64,000 nt of DNA from CADEFQ01 sp035433705 (GTDB taxonomy: Bacteria > Pseudomonadota > Gammaproteobacteria > Steroidobacterales > Steroidobacteraceae), in assembly GCA_035433705.1 (NCBI GenBank), contig DAORVK010000002.1, positions 1 to 64,000 on the forward strand, read 5' to 3'. The notes under the pieces are model-generated. The model did not search any database. It was not told the DNA's origin and worked only from the letters and a program-made list of their open reading frames with translations. Of this stretch, positions 25,086 to 33,703 are shown piece by piece. Each line of letters begins with the position of its first letter. The stretch's first letter is position 1. Both the position numbers and the translations under genes were made by a program.

Positions 25086-26456
25086 ATGAGCATTCGTCCT
25101 GCCTTCGTCGCCCTGGCTCTCGTACTCGCGCTGACACAGCCGGGGGCACCGGCTGCAGCACAGAGCGTCGCTCCCGTTCCAACGCTCGCGCCAGTCATCA
25201 AGCGCGTCTCACCCGCCGTCGTGAATATTGCGACGCGCGGCACCATCAAGCAGCGCGGGCCACAGAACCCGCTGCTCGACGATCCGTTCTTTCGCCGCTT
25301 CTTCGACGTGCCGCCGGGCGGGGGATCGCGGGAGCGCCAGTTCCAGAGCGCCGGCTCCGGCGTGATCGTCGATTCGAAGAACGGCTACGTGCTGACCAAC
25401 GCACACGTGATCGAAAATGCGAGCGAGATCACCGTCACGCTGCAGGACGGCACCGACCTCAAGGCCGAAATCGTCGGCAGCGACGCGCCCTCCGATGTCG
25501 CAGTCCTGAAGGTCCGGCACGACGGCCTCGTACAGCTGCCATTCGGCGACTCGGGCCGCCTCGAAGTCGGCGACTATGTCGTCGCAATCGGCAATCCGTT
25601 CGGACTGCAGCATACGGTGACCCAGGGCATCGTCAGCGGGCTATCCCGCTCCGGCATCACCGACGGTTATGAGGACTTCATCCAGACTGACGCATCGATC
25701 AACCCGGGTAATTCCGGCGGCGCGCTCGTCAACCTGCGCGGCGAGCTGATCGGCATCAATACCGCGATCCTGTCACGCAGCGGCGGCAACATCGGCATCG
25801 GCTTCGCCATTCCGGCGAATATGGCGAAGAACGTCATGGAACAGCTCGTGAAGTACGGTGCCGTCAAGCGCGGCCTGCTCGGCGTGAGCGTATACACCGT
25901 GACACCCGATATCGCGCAGTCGCTCGGCCTGAAGGACACGAACGGCGCGCTCGTCTCGGAAGTCGTGCAAGGCTCACCGGCCGACGGCGTTGGCATCCGG
26001 CCGGGGGACGTGATCACTTCGATCAACGGCCAGAACGTCAAGTCGAACACCGATCTGCAGAACTCCATTGGCCTGCTGCGCGTCGGCGACAAGGTCGACG
26101 TCACCTATATCCGCGACGGCAAACCGCGTCACGCCTTGGCGGTCATTGCCGAAACGCCTTCGGATGCAGCCGCGCGCGACAGCGATGACGGCGAAGAAGC
26201 TGCGCCTGACCTGCACCGCGGCCTCGTCGGCGCACAGCTCGCCGATGCGCCGAACGCTGGCGGCGTGCTGGTACGCTCGGTCGCGGCCGGCAGTCCCGCG
26301 GCACTCGCCGGCCTGCGCTCGAATGACGTAATTGTGAAAGCCAACCGCAGCCTCGTCGGGAATCTGCGCAATCTGCGCGAGGCGGCTCGCGGCGCGACAT
26401 CGCTGGTGCTCACCGTGCGGCGCGGCAATACCGCGCTGCTGATTCCGCTGCGCTGA
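25086..26456 (+). CDS. degQ: Periplasmic serine endoprotease DegQ/DegP family
   Basis: The 456-residue protein starts MSIRPAFVALALVLALTQPG with a cleavable signal peptide (ATG at 25086). The trypsin-like domain shows the triad: His in LTNAHVIENASE, Asp in SDVAVLKV and Ser in NPGNSGGALVNL. Two PDZ domains follow (GLLGVSVYTVTPDIAQSLG; GLVGAQLADAPNAGGVLVRS). It degrades or refolds misfolded envelope proteins. Only a GGGGG run precedes the ATG, and a TAGAAT -10-like element ends 7 bp before it, so a very short leader is possible in addition to the upstream sigma-32-like promoter. Confidence 0.94.
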   Translation: MSIRPAFVALALVLALTQPGAPAAAQSVAPVPTLAPVIKRVSPAVVNIATRGTIKQRGPQNPLLDDPFFRRFFDVPPGGGSRERQFQSAGSGVIVDSKNGYVLTNAHVIENASEITVTLQDGTDLKAEIVGSDAPSDVAVLKVRHDGLVQLPFGDSGRLEVGDYVVAIGNPFGLQHTVTQGIVSGLSRSGITDGYEDFIQTDASINPGNSGGALVNLRGELIGINTAILSRSGGNIGIGFAIPANMAKNVMEQLVKYGAVKRGLLGVSVYTVTPDIAQSLGLKDTNGALVSEVVQGSPADGVGIRPGDVITSINGQNVKSNTDLQNSIGLLRVGDKVDVTYIRDGKPRHALAVIAETPSDAAARDSDDGEEAAPDLHRGLVGAQLADAPNAGGVLVRSVAAGSPAALAGLRSNDVIVKANRSLVGNLRNLREAARGATSLVLTVRRGNTALLIPLR

Positions 26457-27491
26457 TCATTGAGCGCACAGCGTCGCGCGGCCCACCGCGGGACCTGCGG
26501 CGAGCGCTTTCACTGCCGCGTAGAAGTCTCGCAGATCATTGTGGACCGCGCGCAGCATGCGCTCGAACCCCGGCACGCAGCCGAAATAGGTGGCCACCGA
26601 GGCGAGGTGCGCGTTGTTGAGCCCGACGTCGAACCAGCGCGCGTAGCCGCTCGCCATGCCCGTGCGCTGCTCGAACGCACGCAGATCAGCTGCGAGGGCA
26701 CGCAGGATGGCGCGCTTCCCGGCCCGCATGCTCTGCGCATCGAGCGACGTGGCATACAGGCGACGCAGCTCGGCCCGGTGCGTCGCAATGAGCACGGCGA
26801 CCTGCGCCTGCGCCACGCGCCGCGCTTGCCACGCCACGAGCCTTTCTGGCGTGCCGCGCGCGGCGAGCCAGCGCGTGAGGCCCTCCCGCTCGACGGTCAC
26901 GGCGAAGGCTTCGTTGAAAGCTGAAGCGCCAGGCACGTAGATCACCTGGTGCGCGAGTTCGTGAAAGATCACGGCGGCGAGCTGCTCGTCTCCATGGACA
27001 AGCATGCTCGAGAGCACCGGGTCGGCGAACCTCCCGAGCGTCGAGTAGGCCGTGACTCCGCCCACGACCACGTCGTAGCCGCGTGACTCGAGCGTGAGCG
27101 CGTAATCGCGCGCGCGCCGCTCGCTGAAATAGCCGCGATACGCGACGCATCCGGCCACCGGAAAACACCACTCGCGCGGCACGACCGAAAACTCCGGCGT
27201 CGCGACGACATTCCACACGACGTACTCACGGTCGATGGCGGCGTACTGCCGGTAGCTCCCGTTGTCGGGCAACCCCAGCTGTCGCGAAGCGAAGTCGCGC
27301 GCGGCGCTGATCTCCGCGAGCCGTGCGCGCAGCTGCGGCGAGGTGGCCGGGTCGGCCTCGACCGCCACGATGGGCCTGCGCGCGGCCATCACCTGCCACT
27401 GTCCCGCCGCCGCCTGCGCCAGATAGAGCGTGCCGCAGCCGGACAGCGGCAACGCGGCGAGACACGCGAGCAGTCGGACGTCGGGTAACAT
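26457..27491 (-). CDS. Predicted zinc aminopeptidase, lipoprotein
   Basis: The ATG at 27491 gives a 344-residue protein with a lipobox-like signal (LLACLAALPLSGC) and the zinc motif VIFHELAHQVIYV, with FNEAFAVTVEREG further on, typical of the uncharacterised predicted-aminopeptidase family (DUF2265). It probably acts in the envelope on peptides; the substrate is unknown. It is tail-to-tail with degQ with no gap, and its start codon lies only 6 bp from the divergent cca start. Confidence 0.85.
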   Translation of the reverse strand: MLPDVRLLACLAALPLSGCGTLYLAQAAAGQWQVMAARRPIVAVEADPATSPQLRARLAEISAARDFASRQLGLPDNGSYRQYAAIDREYVVWNVVATPEFSVVPREWCFPVAGCVAYRGYFSERRARDYALTLESRGYDVVVGGVTAYSTLGRFADPVLSSMLVHGDEQLAAVIFHELAHQVIYVPGASAFNEAFAVTVEREGLTRWLAARGTPERLVAWQARRVAQAQVAVLIATHRAELRRLYATSLDAQSMRAGKRAILRALAADLRAFEQRTGMASGYARWFDVGLNNAHLASVATYFGCVPGFERMLRAVHNDLRDFYAAVKALAAGPAVGRATLCAQ

Positions 27492-27497
27492 GCGCGG

Positions 27498-28745
27498 ATG
27501 CGAGTTTATCTGGTCGGTGGCGCCGTTCGCGACGCGGCTCTGGGGCTGCCCGTGCGCGAGCGCGACTGGGTGGTCGTGGGCGCGACGCCCGAAGAACTCG
27601 CGCGTGCGGGCTACATGGCTGTCGGCCGCGAGTTCCCGGTGTTCCTGCACCCTGAATCGAAGGAAGAGTACGCGCTCGCGCGTCTCGAGAAGAAGACCGG
27701 CCCCGGTTATCGCGGTTTCGTCACCGCGTTCTCCCCCGACGTCACACTCGAGGATGACCTCGCGCGACGCGACCTCACCGTGAACGCGATGGCGCGCACC
27801 ACAGAGGGCGAACTCGTCGATCCACACGGTGGCCTGCGCGACCTCGAAGCGCGCGTGCTGCGCCACGTGTCACCGGCGTTCGTCGAAGACCCGGTGCGCG
27901 TCCTGCGGGTGGCGCGCTTCGCAGCGCGCTTCGCGCCACTGGGCTTCGCCGTCGCCTCAGAGACGCTCGCCCTGATGCGCGCGATGGTCGTGAACGGCGA
28001 GGTCGCAGCGCTCGTCGCCGAACGCGTGTGGCAGGAAACCGCGCGTGCGCTCGCGACCGAACGCCCCGACGTCTATTTCGAAGTGCTGCGCGCCTCCGGC
28101 GCGCTCGCCGTCGTGTTTCCCGAGGTCGACGCCCTGTTCGGCGTGCCGCAGCCGGAGAAATGGCACCCCGAGATCGACGCTGGCGTGCACACGCTGATGG
28201 TGCTGCGCCAGGCCGCCCTGCTCAGCCCGGCCGCCACCGTGCGCTTCGCCGCGCTGACGCACGACCTCGGCAAGGGGAAGACGCCGCGCGAACGCTGGCC
28301 CATGCATCACGGGCACGAAGCGACGAGTGTCGCGCTCATCGATCCGCTGTGCGATCGCCTCCGGGTACCGAACGAGCATCGCGAGCTCGCGAAGCTCGCG
28401 GCCCGCTATCACTGCGATGCGCATCGGGCCGCCGAGCTGCGCGCGGCGACGATCCTCACGATGCTCGAGCGCTGCGACGCTTTTCGGCGCCCCGAACGCT
28501 TCGCGGAACTGCTGCTCGCCTGCGAGGCGGACGCGCGCGGACGCCTCGGATTCGAGGAGCGCCCTTATCCGCAGGCTGCCTATCTGCACCAGTGTCTTGC
28601 GGCGGCCAGATCGGTCGCGCTCGACGAGACCGACAGAGCCGGCCTCGATGGCGCGACGATCGGCATCCGCCTGCACGAGTTGCGCGCGCAGGCAATTGCC
28701 GCCGTCAAAGCTGGCGCCGCAGGTCCTGCAGCGCAAAGCCGCTGA
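27498..28745 (+). CDS. cca: Multifunctional CCA-adding tRNA nucleotidyltransferase
   Basis: The 415-residue protein has the class II nucleotidyltransferase motif VGGAVRDAALGLPVRERDW, metal-binding region, RRDLTVNAMAR, neck and body domains, and a C-terminal HD phosphohydrolase domain (LTHDLGKGKTP, HHGHE) as in gammaproteobacterial multifunctional Cca. It builds or repairs the 3' CCA end of tRNAs. The tRNA in this window lacks an encoded CCA, so Cca is needed here. The 3' end overlaps midA by 41 bp, tail-to-tail. Confidence 0.95.
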   Translation: MRVYLVGGAVRDAALGLPVRERDWVVVGATPEELARAGYMAVGREFPVFLHPESKEEYALARLEKKTGPGYRGFVTAFSPDVTLEDDLARRDLTVNAMARTTEGELVDPHGGLRDLEARVLRHVSPAFVEDPVRVLRVARFAARFAPLGFAVASETLALMRAMVVNGEVAALVAERVWQETARALATERPDVYFEVLRASGALAVVFPEVDALFGVPQPEKWHPEIDAGVHTLMVLRQAALLSPAATVRFAALTHDLGKGKTPRERWPMHHGHEATSVALIDPLCDRLRVPNEHRELAKLAARYHCDAHRAAELRAATILTMLERCDAFRRPERFAELLLACEADARGRLGFEERPYPQAAYLHQCLAAARSVALDETDRAGLDGATIGIRLHELRAQAIAAVKAGAAGPAAQSR

Positions 28746-29853
28746 GCGGCTCGTCGAATGCGCGCGTCAGCGCGATCGCCCTGAAAGTCTCGCCCATTCC
28801 GGTCGGCAGCAGAAGTTGCCTTGCCTCGCAAGCGCGCGCGTAACGAGCAGGGCCGTCTGCTTCACTCGCGACGTCGCGCTCGATGCCAAGCGCGAGCAGC
28901 AGCGCCGCCTGCGTTGAGAAACCCGCCACCTCGAGGCCCGCATCGACTGCGGCTTCGGCAACTGCGGTGAAATCGACCCAGGCAGTGATGTCCTGCAGCC
29001 CCACGTTCACGAATGGATCACCGTGAGCCCGATGGCGGAAGTGACACTGAAGCGTACCGCTCGTCCGCCCGGCATGATAGAGCGCGGCGCGTGGCAGGCC
29101 GTAGTCGATGGCGAGAACGAGACCGCGATCCAGGCTTGCCGCAAGGCTTGCGATCCATGCAGCAAGCGATGGGCACAGCTCGCCCCGATAGGCCTCGGGC
29201 AGCGCGTCGGCCGCGAGCCCGGCGGGCAGCGCGATATCACCCGCCAGTTCGACTTCACACAGAGTGCCGCCCGCATCGACGCCGACGCCGAGCCGCCGCG
29301 CGCGGCCCGCGCGCATCACGAAGCGCTCGCAAGGCAATGCATCGAGCACTTCGTTCGCGAGCAGCACACCCGCCAGCGGCGTCGCGGGCAGCCGATCGAG
29401 CCAGACGACGCGGGCGGCAAGCGGCGCGGCAAGCCGTGCGAGGTGCTCCTCTTGCCGCGCGCGCAGATCCGCACTTACCTCGAGAATGAAATAGCGCTCC
29501 GGCAGCGCATCGAGCGCGGCGAGTGTCGCAAGGAGGCTCGCCGCAAGTGCGCCGGTGCCTGCGCCGAATTCCAGGATCGAGCCGCCTGTCGCCACGAGCA
29601 CGTCCCGGCACTGGCGTGCGAGGCAGCGGCCGAAGAGCGGCGAGATCTCGGGCGCAGTGGTGAAATCGCCGCCGGCGCCGAACTTGCGCGCCCCGGCGCT
29701 GTAATAACCGAGACCCGGCGCATAGAGCGCAAGTCCCATGAATTCGGCGAAACTGATTGCTCCGCGTGCCTCCGCGATGCGCGCGCGAACTGCTTCGAGC
29801 ACGCGCGCCTCGTGCGCCCGTTCGTCCGCGGTCAGTGTAAGCTCAAGCGCCAT
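28705..29853 (-). CDS. MidA/NDUFAF7-family SAM-dependent methyltransferase
   Basis: The 382-residue protein starts MALELTLTADERAHEARVLE. It has ISFAEFMGLALYAPGLGYYS, GGDFTTAPEISPLFGRC, the SAM-binding EFGAGTGALAASLL and NEVLDALPCERF, all diagnostic of the DUF185/MidA family; the human homologue NDUFAF7 methylates an arginine of complex I. Bacterial targets are unclear. Its ATG and the ATG of divergent folM share bases within CATG, so each gene's leader lies inside the other. Confidence 0.9.
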   Translation of the reverse strand: MALELTLTADERAHEARVLEAVRARIAEARGAISFAEFMGLALYAPGLGYYSAGARKFGAGGDFTTAPEISPLFGRCLARQCRDVLVATGGSILEFGAGTGALAASLLATLAALDALPERYFILEVSADLRARQEEHLARLAAPLAARVVWLDRLPATPLAGVLLANEVLDALPCERFVMRAGRARRLGVGVDAGGTLCEVELAGDIALPAGLAADALPEAYRGELCPSLAAWIASLAASLDRGLVLAIDYGLPRAALYHAGRTSGTLQCHFRHRAHGDPFVNVGLQDITAWVDFTAVAEAAVDAGLEVAGFSTQAALLLALGIERDVASEADGPARYARACEARQLLLPTGMGETFRAIALTRAFDEPLSGFALQDLRRQL

Positions 29854-30616
29854 GGCCACATCGACAGCGACTTCCGCAGCGCTCGCCGGCAGGACGGCTC
29901 TCGTCACCGGCGGCGCGCGGCGCGTGGGCGCCGAGATCGCCCGCACGCTGCACGCCGCAGGCGCGCAGGTTGCAGTGCACTTTCGCAACTCGACCGCAGA
30001 GGCGGAAGCGCTCGTGGCGGCACTGAACGGCGTGCGGCCGCAGTCGGCGATCGGCGTTCAGGCAGACCTCCTCGACACGCCCCGGCATTCGCGTCTCATC
30101 GAAACGCTGCTCGCCACATTCGGTCGCCTCGACGTGCTCGTCAACAATGCGTCGACCTTCTATCCGACGCCGGTCGGCACGATCACCGTGGCGCAGTGGG
30201 ATGACCTTCTTGGCACGAATCTCAGGGCGCCGCTCTTCCTGTCGCAGGCGGCAGCACCTGCGCTGCGTGCTGCGCGTGGCCTCATCATCAACATAGCCGA
30301 CATCCACGGCCAACGGCCGCTGCGTCATCACACCACCTACTCGATCGCGAAGGCAGGGCTCGTGATGCTCACTCGCTCGTTGGCGCGCGAGCTTGCCCCC
30401 GAGGTGCGCGTGAACGCCATTGCGCCGGGCCCCGTGATGTGGCCGGTCAGCGGCGCGGACGAGGCGCTCAAAGCTGAAATCGTCGAGCGCACCGCACTCA
30501 AACGCCTCGGCTCGCCGCGGGACGTCGCTCTCGCCGCGCGCTATTTCGCGGTTGATGCACCGTTCGTGACCGGCCAGATCCTCGCCGTCGACGGCGGCCG
30601 CAGCACGGCCTGGTAG
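29852..30616 (+). CDS. folM: Pteridine reductase FolM (SDR family)
   Basis: This 254-residue short-chain dehydrogenase has TALVTGGARRVGAEIARTL, where the TGGxRRxG loop is typical of FolM/pteridine reductases that bind NADPH. NNASTFYPTPVG, the catalytic TTYSIAKAGL (Tyr, Lys) and NAIAPGPVMWPVSG follow. It reduces dihydrobiopterin or dihydromonapterin in the folate/pterin branch. It faces folK and folB, which fits a pterin role. There is no separate 5' leader because the start overlaps the midA start. Confidence 0.9.
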   Translation: MATSTATSAALAGRTALVTGGARRVGAEIARTLHAAGAQVAVHFRNSTAEAEALVAALNGVRPQSAIGVQADLLDTPRHSRLIETLLATFGRLDVLVNNASTFYPTPVGTITVAQWDDLLGTNLRAPLFLSQAAAPALRAARGLIINIADIHGQRPLRHHTTYSIAKAGLVMLTRSLARELAPEVRVNAIAPGPVMWPVSGADEALKAEIVERTALKRLGSPRDVALAARYFAVDAPFVTGQILAVDGGRSTAW

Positions 30617-30635
30617 ATCGCGCACAGCCATCCGC

Positions 30636-31139
30636 TCACTCCTCCGGCGATGCCGGCGCGAGCGCCACGGGCACGAGTGCATGCGCGTCGCGATCGAAGC
30701 GGGACCAGAGCTCGGTGAGCGTGAGCCCCGCTGTCGGATGCCGCATGGCCGGCGCCAGCTCCGCAGCGGGCCCAAGCATGTAGGGCCGCTTTACGAGATC
30801 CGGCCGCGGCAGGCGCAGGCCGGGCGACTCGTGCACGAGATCCCCGTAGAGCAGGAGATCGAGATCCATGGTGCGCGGCGCCCATTTCGACGCCGCGCGC
30901 TCGCGGCCGCAGCGCGCTTCGATCGCGTGCAGGCGCTCGAGGATCGCCGCCGGTGGCAGCACGCTGTCGAAGGCCGCGACCAGATTGATGAAATCCTCGC
31001 CCTCGAAGCCGACGGCTGCGTTGCGATAGGCCGTCGAGAAGCGCACACCGGGAAACTCGCGCGCGAGGTCGCGCATCGCCACAGCGAGCTGGCGCTCGGG
31101 TTCGATGTTGCTGCCGGCCGCGACGAGCACCTGCGTCAT
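30636..31139 (-). CDS. folK: 2-amino-4-hydroxy-6-hydroxymethyldihydropteridine diphosphokinase
   Basis: The 167-residue protein starts MTQVLVAAGSNIEPERQL. The HPPK signature RTMDLDLLLYGD and LPRPDLVKRPYMLGPAAELA are present, along with a loop rich in Glu/Phe (VGFEGEDFINLV). It transfers pyrophosphate from ATP to hydroxymethyldihydropterin in folate synthesis. It overlaps folB by 4 bp, so the two consecutive pathway enzymes are coupled. Confidence 0.95.
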   Translation of the reverse strand: MTQVLVAAGSNIEPERQLAVAMRDLAREFPGVRFSTAYRNAAVGFEGEDFINLVAAFDSVLPPAAILERLHAIEARCGRERAASKWAPRTMDLDLLLYGDLVHESPGLRLPRPDLVKRPYMLGPAAELAPAMRHPTAGLTLTELWSRFDRDAHALVPVALAPASPEE

Positions 31140-31513
31140 CGGACGTCGTCGCGCGTGCGCTCGATCGCGACACCGACATCGCGTGATCCGCGGATTGCCC
31201 CGGGCTTGTTGACCGACACGCGCACCCATTCGACGGCGAACTCGCCAAGGATCAGCTGCGCAATGCGCTCGGCCAGCGTCTCGACGAGCTGGAATTGCGA
31301 CTCCTCGACGAATGCAAGCACGCGTTTCGCAACCGTCTTGTAGTCGAGCGTATCCTCGACCCGATCGCGCACCGCGGCTGCACGACAGTCGACAGGCAGC
31401 TCGAGGTCGATGACGACCGTCTGCCTGATCCGGCGCTCCCACTCGATGAAGCCGATCACGCAGTCGACGGCAAGGCCACGGAGAAAAATCCGGTCGGGCG
31501 CGCTATGACTCAT
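31136..31513 (-). CDS. folB: Dihydroneopterin aldolase FolB
   Basis: The 125-residue protein starts MSHSAPDRIFLRGLAVDCVI. It has the FolB fold with IGFIEWERRIRQTVVIDLEL, DTLDYKTVAKRVLAFVEESQ and LVETLAERIA, which contribute the pterin pocket (conserved Glu) and octamer contacts. It converts dihydroneopterin to hydroxymethyldihydropterin. It overlaps the tsaD 3' end by 11 bp and folK by 4 bp, so tsaD-folB-folK read as one transcript. Confidence 0.94.
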   Translation of the reverse strand: MSHSAPDRIFLRGLAVDCVIGFIEWERRIRQTVVIDLELPVDCRAAAVRDRVEDTLDYKTVAKRVLAFVEESQFQLVETLAERIAQLILGEFAVEWVRVSVNKPGAIRGSRDVGVAIERTRDDVR

Positions 31514-32546
31514 TCGCTGTTCCTTCCGCCTTGTGGGGCACCTGCAGACTTGCGAGCGGCCATTGCGCCCGCGCCTCGATCGCCAGATCAGCGCGTTCGC
31601 CGGCGCCGAGACGCGCGAGCCCGGCAACCGCGATCATTGCGGCATTGTCGGTGCAGAACTCGATACGCGGATAGTGCACGCGCACGCCGTGCCGCGCGGC
31701 GGCGCGCGAAAGCGCGCCGCGCAGGGCGCGGTTCGCGCCGACGCCGCCGGCAACGACCAGCGTATCGAGACCGGTCGCCTCGATCGCGCGCAACGCCTTT
31801 GCGACAAGCGTCGCGACAATCGCTTCTTCGACGCCACGTGCGATATCGGCGCGGCGCGCAGGATCGAAGCCAGGAGCTTTCACGACGCGGCTCACCGCAG
31901 TCTTCAGGCCCGAGAAGCTGAACTCGAGCCCGGGGCGGTCAAGCATCGGACGGGGAAATTCGTAGGTGCCGGCGCGTCCGCTCTCTGCGAGGCGCGCCAG
32001 CTCGGGACCCCCGGGGTACGGCAGGCCGAGGAGCTTCGCCGTCTTGTCGAATGCTTCCCCTGCCGCGTCGTCGCGCGTCTCGCCGAGCAGCCGGTAGGCG
32101 CCTATGCCGCGCACTTCGACGAGCATCGTGTGTCCGCCCGAGACCAGGAGCGCGACGTGCGGGAAGCCGGGAGGGTCGGGCTCGAGAAGGGGCGCGAGGA
32201 GATGTCCTTCGAGGTGATGCACGGTTACGGCGGGCACGCCCCAGGCGTAGGCGAGGCTGCGCGCGAGCGCAGCGCCCGTCAGCAGCGCACCGATGAGGCC
32301 CGGCCCGGCGGTATAGGCGATGCCATGAATGTCCGCGCGCGTTGAACCGGCTCGGGCGAGCGCCGCGCGCACGAGCGGCACGAGCCGCCGCACGTGGTCG
32401 CGCGAGGCGAGTTCGGGCACGACGCCGCCGTACAGGCGATGCAGGTCGATCTGCGAGAACAGCTCGTGCGCGAGAAGTCCGCGCTCCGCGTCGAGGACAG
32501 CGACGGCGCTTTCGTCACAGGAAGATTCGATGGCGAGCACACGCAT
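31503..32546 (-). CDS. tsaD: tRNA N6-threonylcarbamoyladenosine synthase subunit TsaD
   Basis: This 347-residue ASKHA-fold protein has ESSCDESAVAVLD, GLIGALLTGAALARSLAYAW, the metal-binding VHHLEGH and VSGGHTMLVEV, then VAGGVGANRALR. TsaD transfers threonylcarbamoyl to A37 of ANN-decoding tRNAs with TsaB/TsaE. It is divergent from rpsU, 93 bp apart, the conserved gammaproteobacterial layout, and leads the minus-strand folB-folK unit. Confidence 0.96.
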   Translation of the reverse strand: MRVLAIESSCDESAVAVLDAERGLLAHELFSQIDLHRLYGGVVPELASRDHVRRLVPLVRAALARAGSTRADIHGIAYTAGPGLIGALLTGAALARSLAYAWGVPAVTVHHLEGHLLAPLLEPDPPGFPHVALLVSGGHTMLVEVRGIGAYRLLGETRDDAAGEAFDKTAKLLGLPYPGGPELARLAESGRAGTYEFPRPMLDRPGLEFSFSGLKTAVSRVVKAPGFDPARRADIARGVEEAIVATLVAKALRAIEATGLDTLVVAGGVGANRALRGALSRAAARHGVRVHYPRIEFCTDNAAMIAVAGLARLGAGERADLAIEARAQWPLASLQVPHKAEGTANES

Positions 32547-32547
32547 T

Positions 32548-32576
32548 TTGCGTTTTTACCGTGAGGCCCTTAGAAT
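32548..32576 (+). promoter_or_regulatory. Sigma-70-type promoter of the rpsU-dnaG-rpoD operon
   Basis: TTGCGT, a 17-bp spacer and TAGAAT give a good housekeeping promoter 63 bp before the rpsU start. It begins 2 bp from the tsaD start codon, so it overlaps the leader of the divergent gene. A small TGCCC/GGGCA hairpin follows in the leader. Confidence 0.6.
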
Positions 32577-32639
32577 TCCCGCCCTTGTGCCCTGAGGGTC
32601 GGGGCATAATTCCAGTTAAATCAATGAGTTGAGGTTTAA

Positions 32640-32846
32640 ATGCCGAGCGTTCGTGTACGCGAAAACGAGTTCTTCGACGCCGCGCTGCGCCGTTTCAAGC
32701 GCGCGTGCGAAAAAGCGGGCGTCCTCACGGAGCTGCGCCGGCGTGAATTCTACGAAAAGCCGACCCAGGAACGGAAACGCAAGAAGGCCGCCGCGGTGAA
32801 GCGGCACCTGAAGCGCAATTCCCGCGACGGCGCGCCACGGCGCTGA
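32640..32846 (+). CDS. rpsU: 30S ribosomal protein bS21
   Basis: The 68-residue, very basic protein MPSVRVRENEFFDAALRRFK... with FYEKPTQERKRKK is bS21 of normal length. It assists translation initiation in the 30S subunit. It leads the classical macromolecular-synthesis operon with dnaG and rpoD, which couples protein, DNA and RNA synthesis. Confidence 0.97.
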   Translation: MPSVRVRENEFFDAALRRFKRACEKAGVLTELRRREFYEKPTQERKRKKAAAVKRHLKRNSRDGAPRR

Positions 32847-32853
32847 TCCTGCG

Positions 32854-33306
32854 ATGACGCTCAAGGAGCGCATCACCGAAGACATGAAGTCCGCGATGCG
32901 CGCGGGCGAGAAGGATCGCCTCGGCGTGATCCGCATGCTGCAGGCAGCCATCAAGCAGCGCGAAGTTGACGAGCGCATCACGCTGGATGATTCACAGGTG
33001 ACTTCGGTTCTCGAGAAGATGGTCAAGCAGCGGCGGGAGTCCATCGCGCAGTTTCAGGCGGGCAATCGCGCCGACCTCGTCGCGAAGGAAACCGCCGAAC
33101 TTGCCCTGCTGCAGGGCTACCTCCCCACCCAGCTCTCCGACGCCGAACTCGACGCGCTCATCAGTGCGGCGATCGCGCAGACCGGCGCAGCGTCCGTCAA
33201 GGATATGGGCAGAGTAATGGGCATCGTGAAAGGGCAGGCCGCCGGCAAAGCCGACATGGGCGCCGTGGGCGCCCGCATCAAGGCGCGTCTCGGCGGCGCT
33301 GGCTGA
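32854..33306 (+). CDS. GatB/YqeY-domain protein
   Basis: This 150-residue helical protein begins MTLKERITEDMKSAMRAGEK, then VIRMLQAAIKQREVDERI, MVKQRRESIAQFQAGNRADL and MGIVKGQAAGKADMGAVGAR, all YqeY hallmarks. The YqeY domain resembles the tRNA-binding tail of GatB; its own function is unproven. It sits 7 bp after rpsU and before dnaG, as in many gammaproteobacteria. Confidence 0.92.
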   Translation: MTLKERITEDMKSAMRAGEKDRLGVIRMLQAAIKQREVDERITLDDSQVTSVLEKMVKQRRESIAQFQAGNRADLVAKETAELALLQGYLPTQLSDAELDALISAAIAQTGAASVKDMGRVMGIVKGQAAGKADMGAVGARIKARLGGAG

Positions 33307-33334
33307 TCCAGCCCACCGCGCACTCCTCGCCATC

Positions 33335-33688
33335 ATGCTCGCCGGGCGCGGTTTCGCTACCGCCGTCGTCCTCACACTGATCGCCCTCGCCTGCGGCGCC
33401 GTTGCGCGTCGGCTCGAACGCGAACGCCGCCTGGTGGCAGCATTGCGAGCGCGCGGCGCCATCGATGCCGCACACGCCATACCTCTCGATGCGCTCGGCG
33501 ACGCCGAACGGGACGCGGTCGACGCCTTGCGCTCCGCGGGAGTCGTCGAGGTCGCGCGCGAGCGCTGCCACCTCATGTCCCCTGCGCTCGCGCCGTTCAA
33601 GCGCAAGCGTGTCCGCCTCGCACTCACCGCCGTGATCGCGGCCGTTCTGCTTGCAGTCGGCCTCGTGGCGCTCATCCTCGCGCGGTGA
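33335..33688 (+). CDS. Small two-helix membrane protein between yqeY and dnaG
   Basis: The 117-residue protein has one hydrophobic helix at each end (GFATAVVLTLIALACGAVA and LTAVIAAVLLAVGLVALIL) and a charged, Arg/Ala/Asp-rich middle of about 65 residues. I do not recognise the family. It lies inside the rpsU-dnaG-rpoD operon, 28 bp after yqeY and 15 bp before dnaG, where most genomes have nothing. Codon use resembles its neighbours. Confidence 0.6.
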   Translation: MLAGRGFATAVVLTLIALACGAVARRLERERRLVAALRARGAIDAAHAIPLDALGDAERDAVDALRSAGVVEVARERCHLMSPALAPFKRKRVRLALTAVIAAVLLAVGLVALILAR

Positions 33689-33703
33689 CGCATACTATTC
33701 GGC

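Noticed and set aside
30636..31442. Longer folK start at 31442
   Set aside because: The extra N-terminus is the wrong frame of folB; the MTQVLVAAGSN start at 31139 fits the family and gives a 4-bp coupled overlap.
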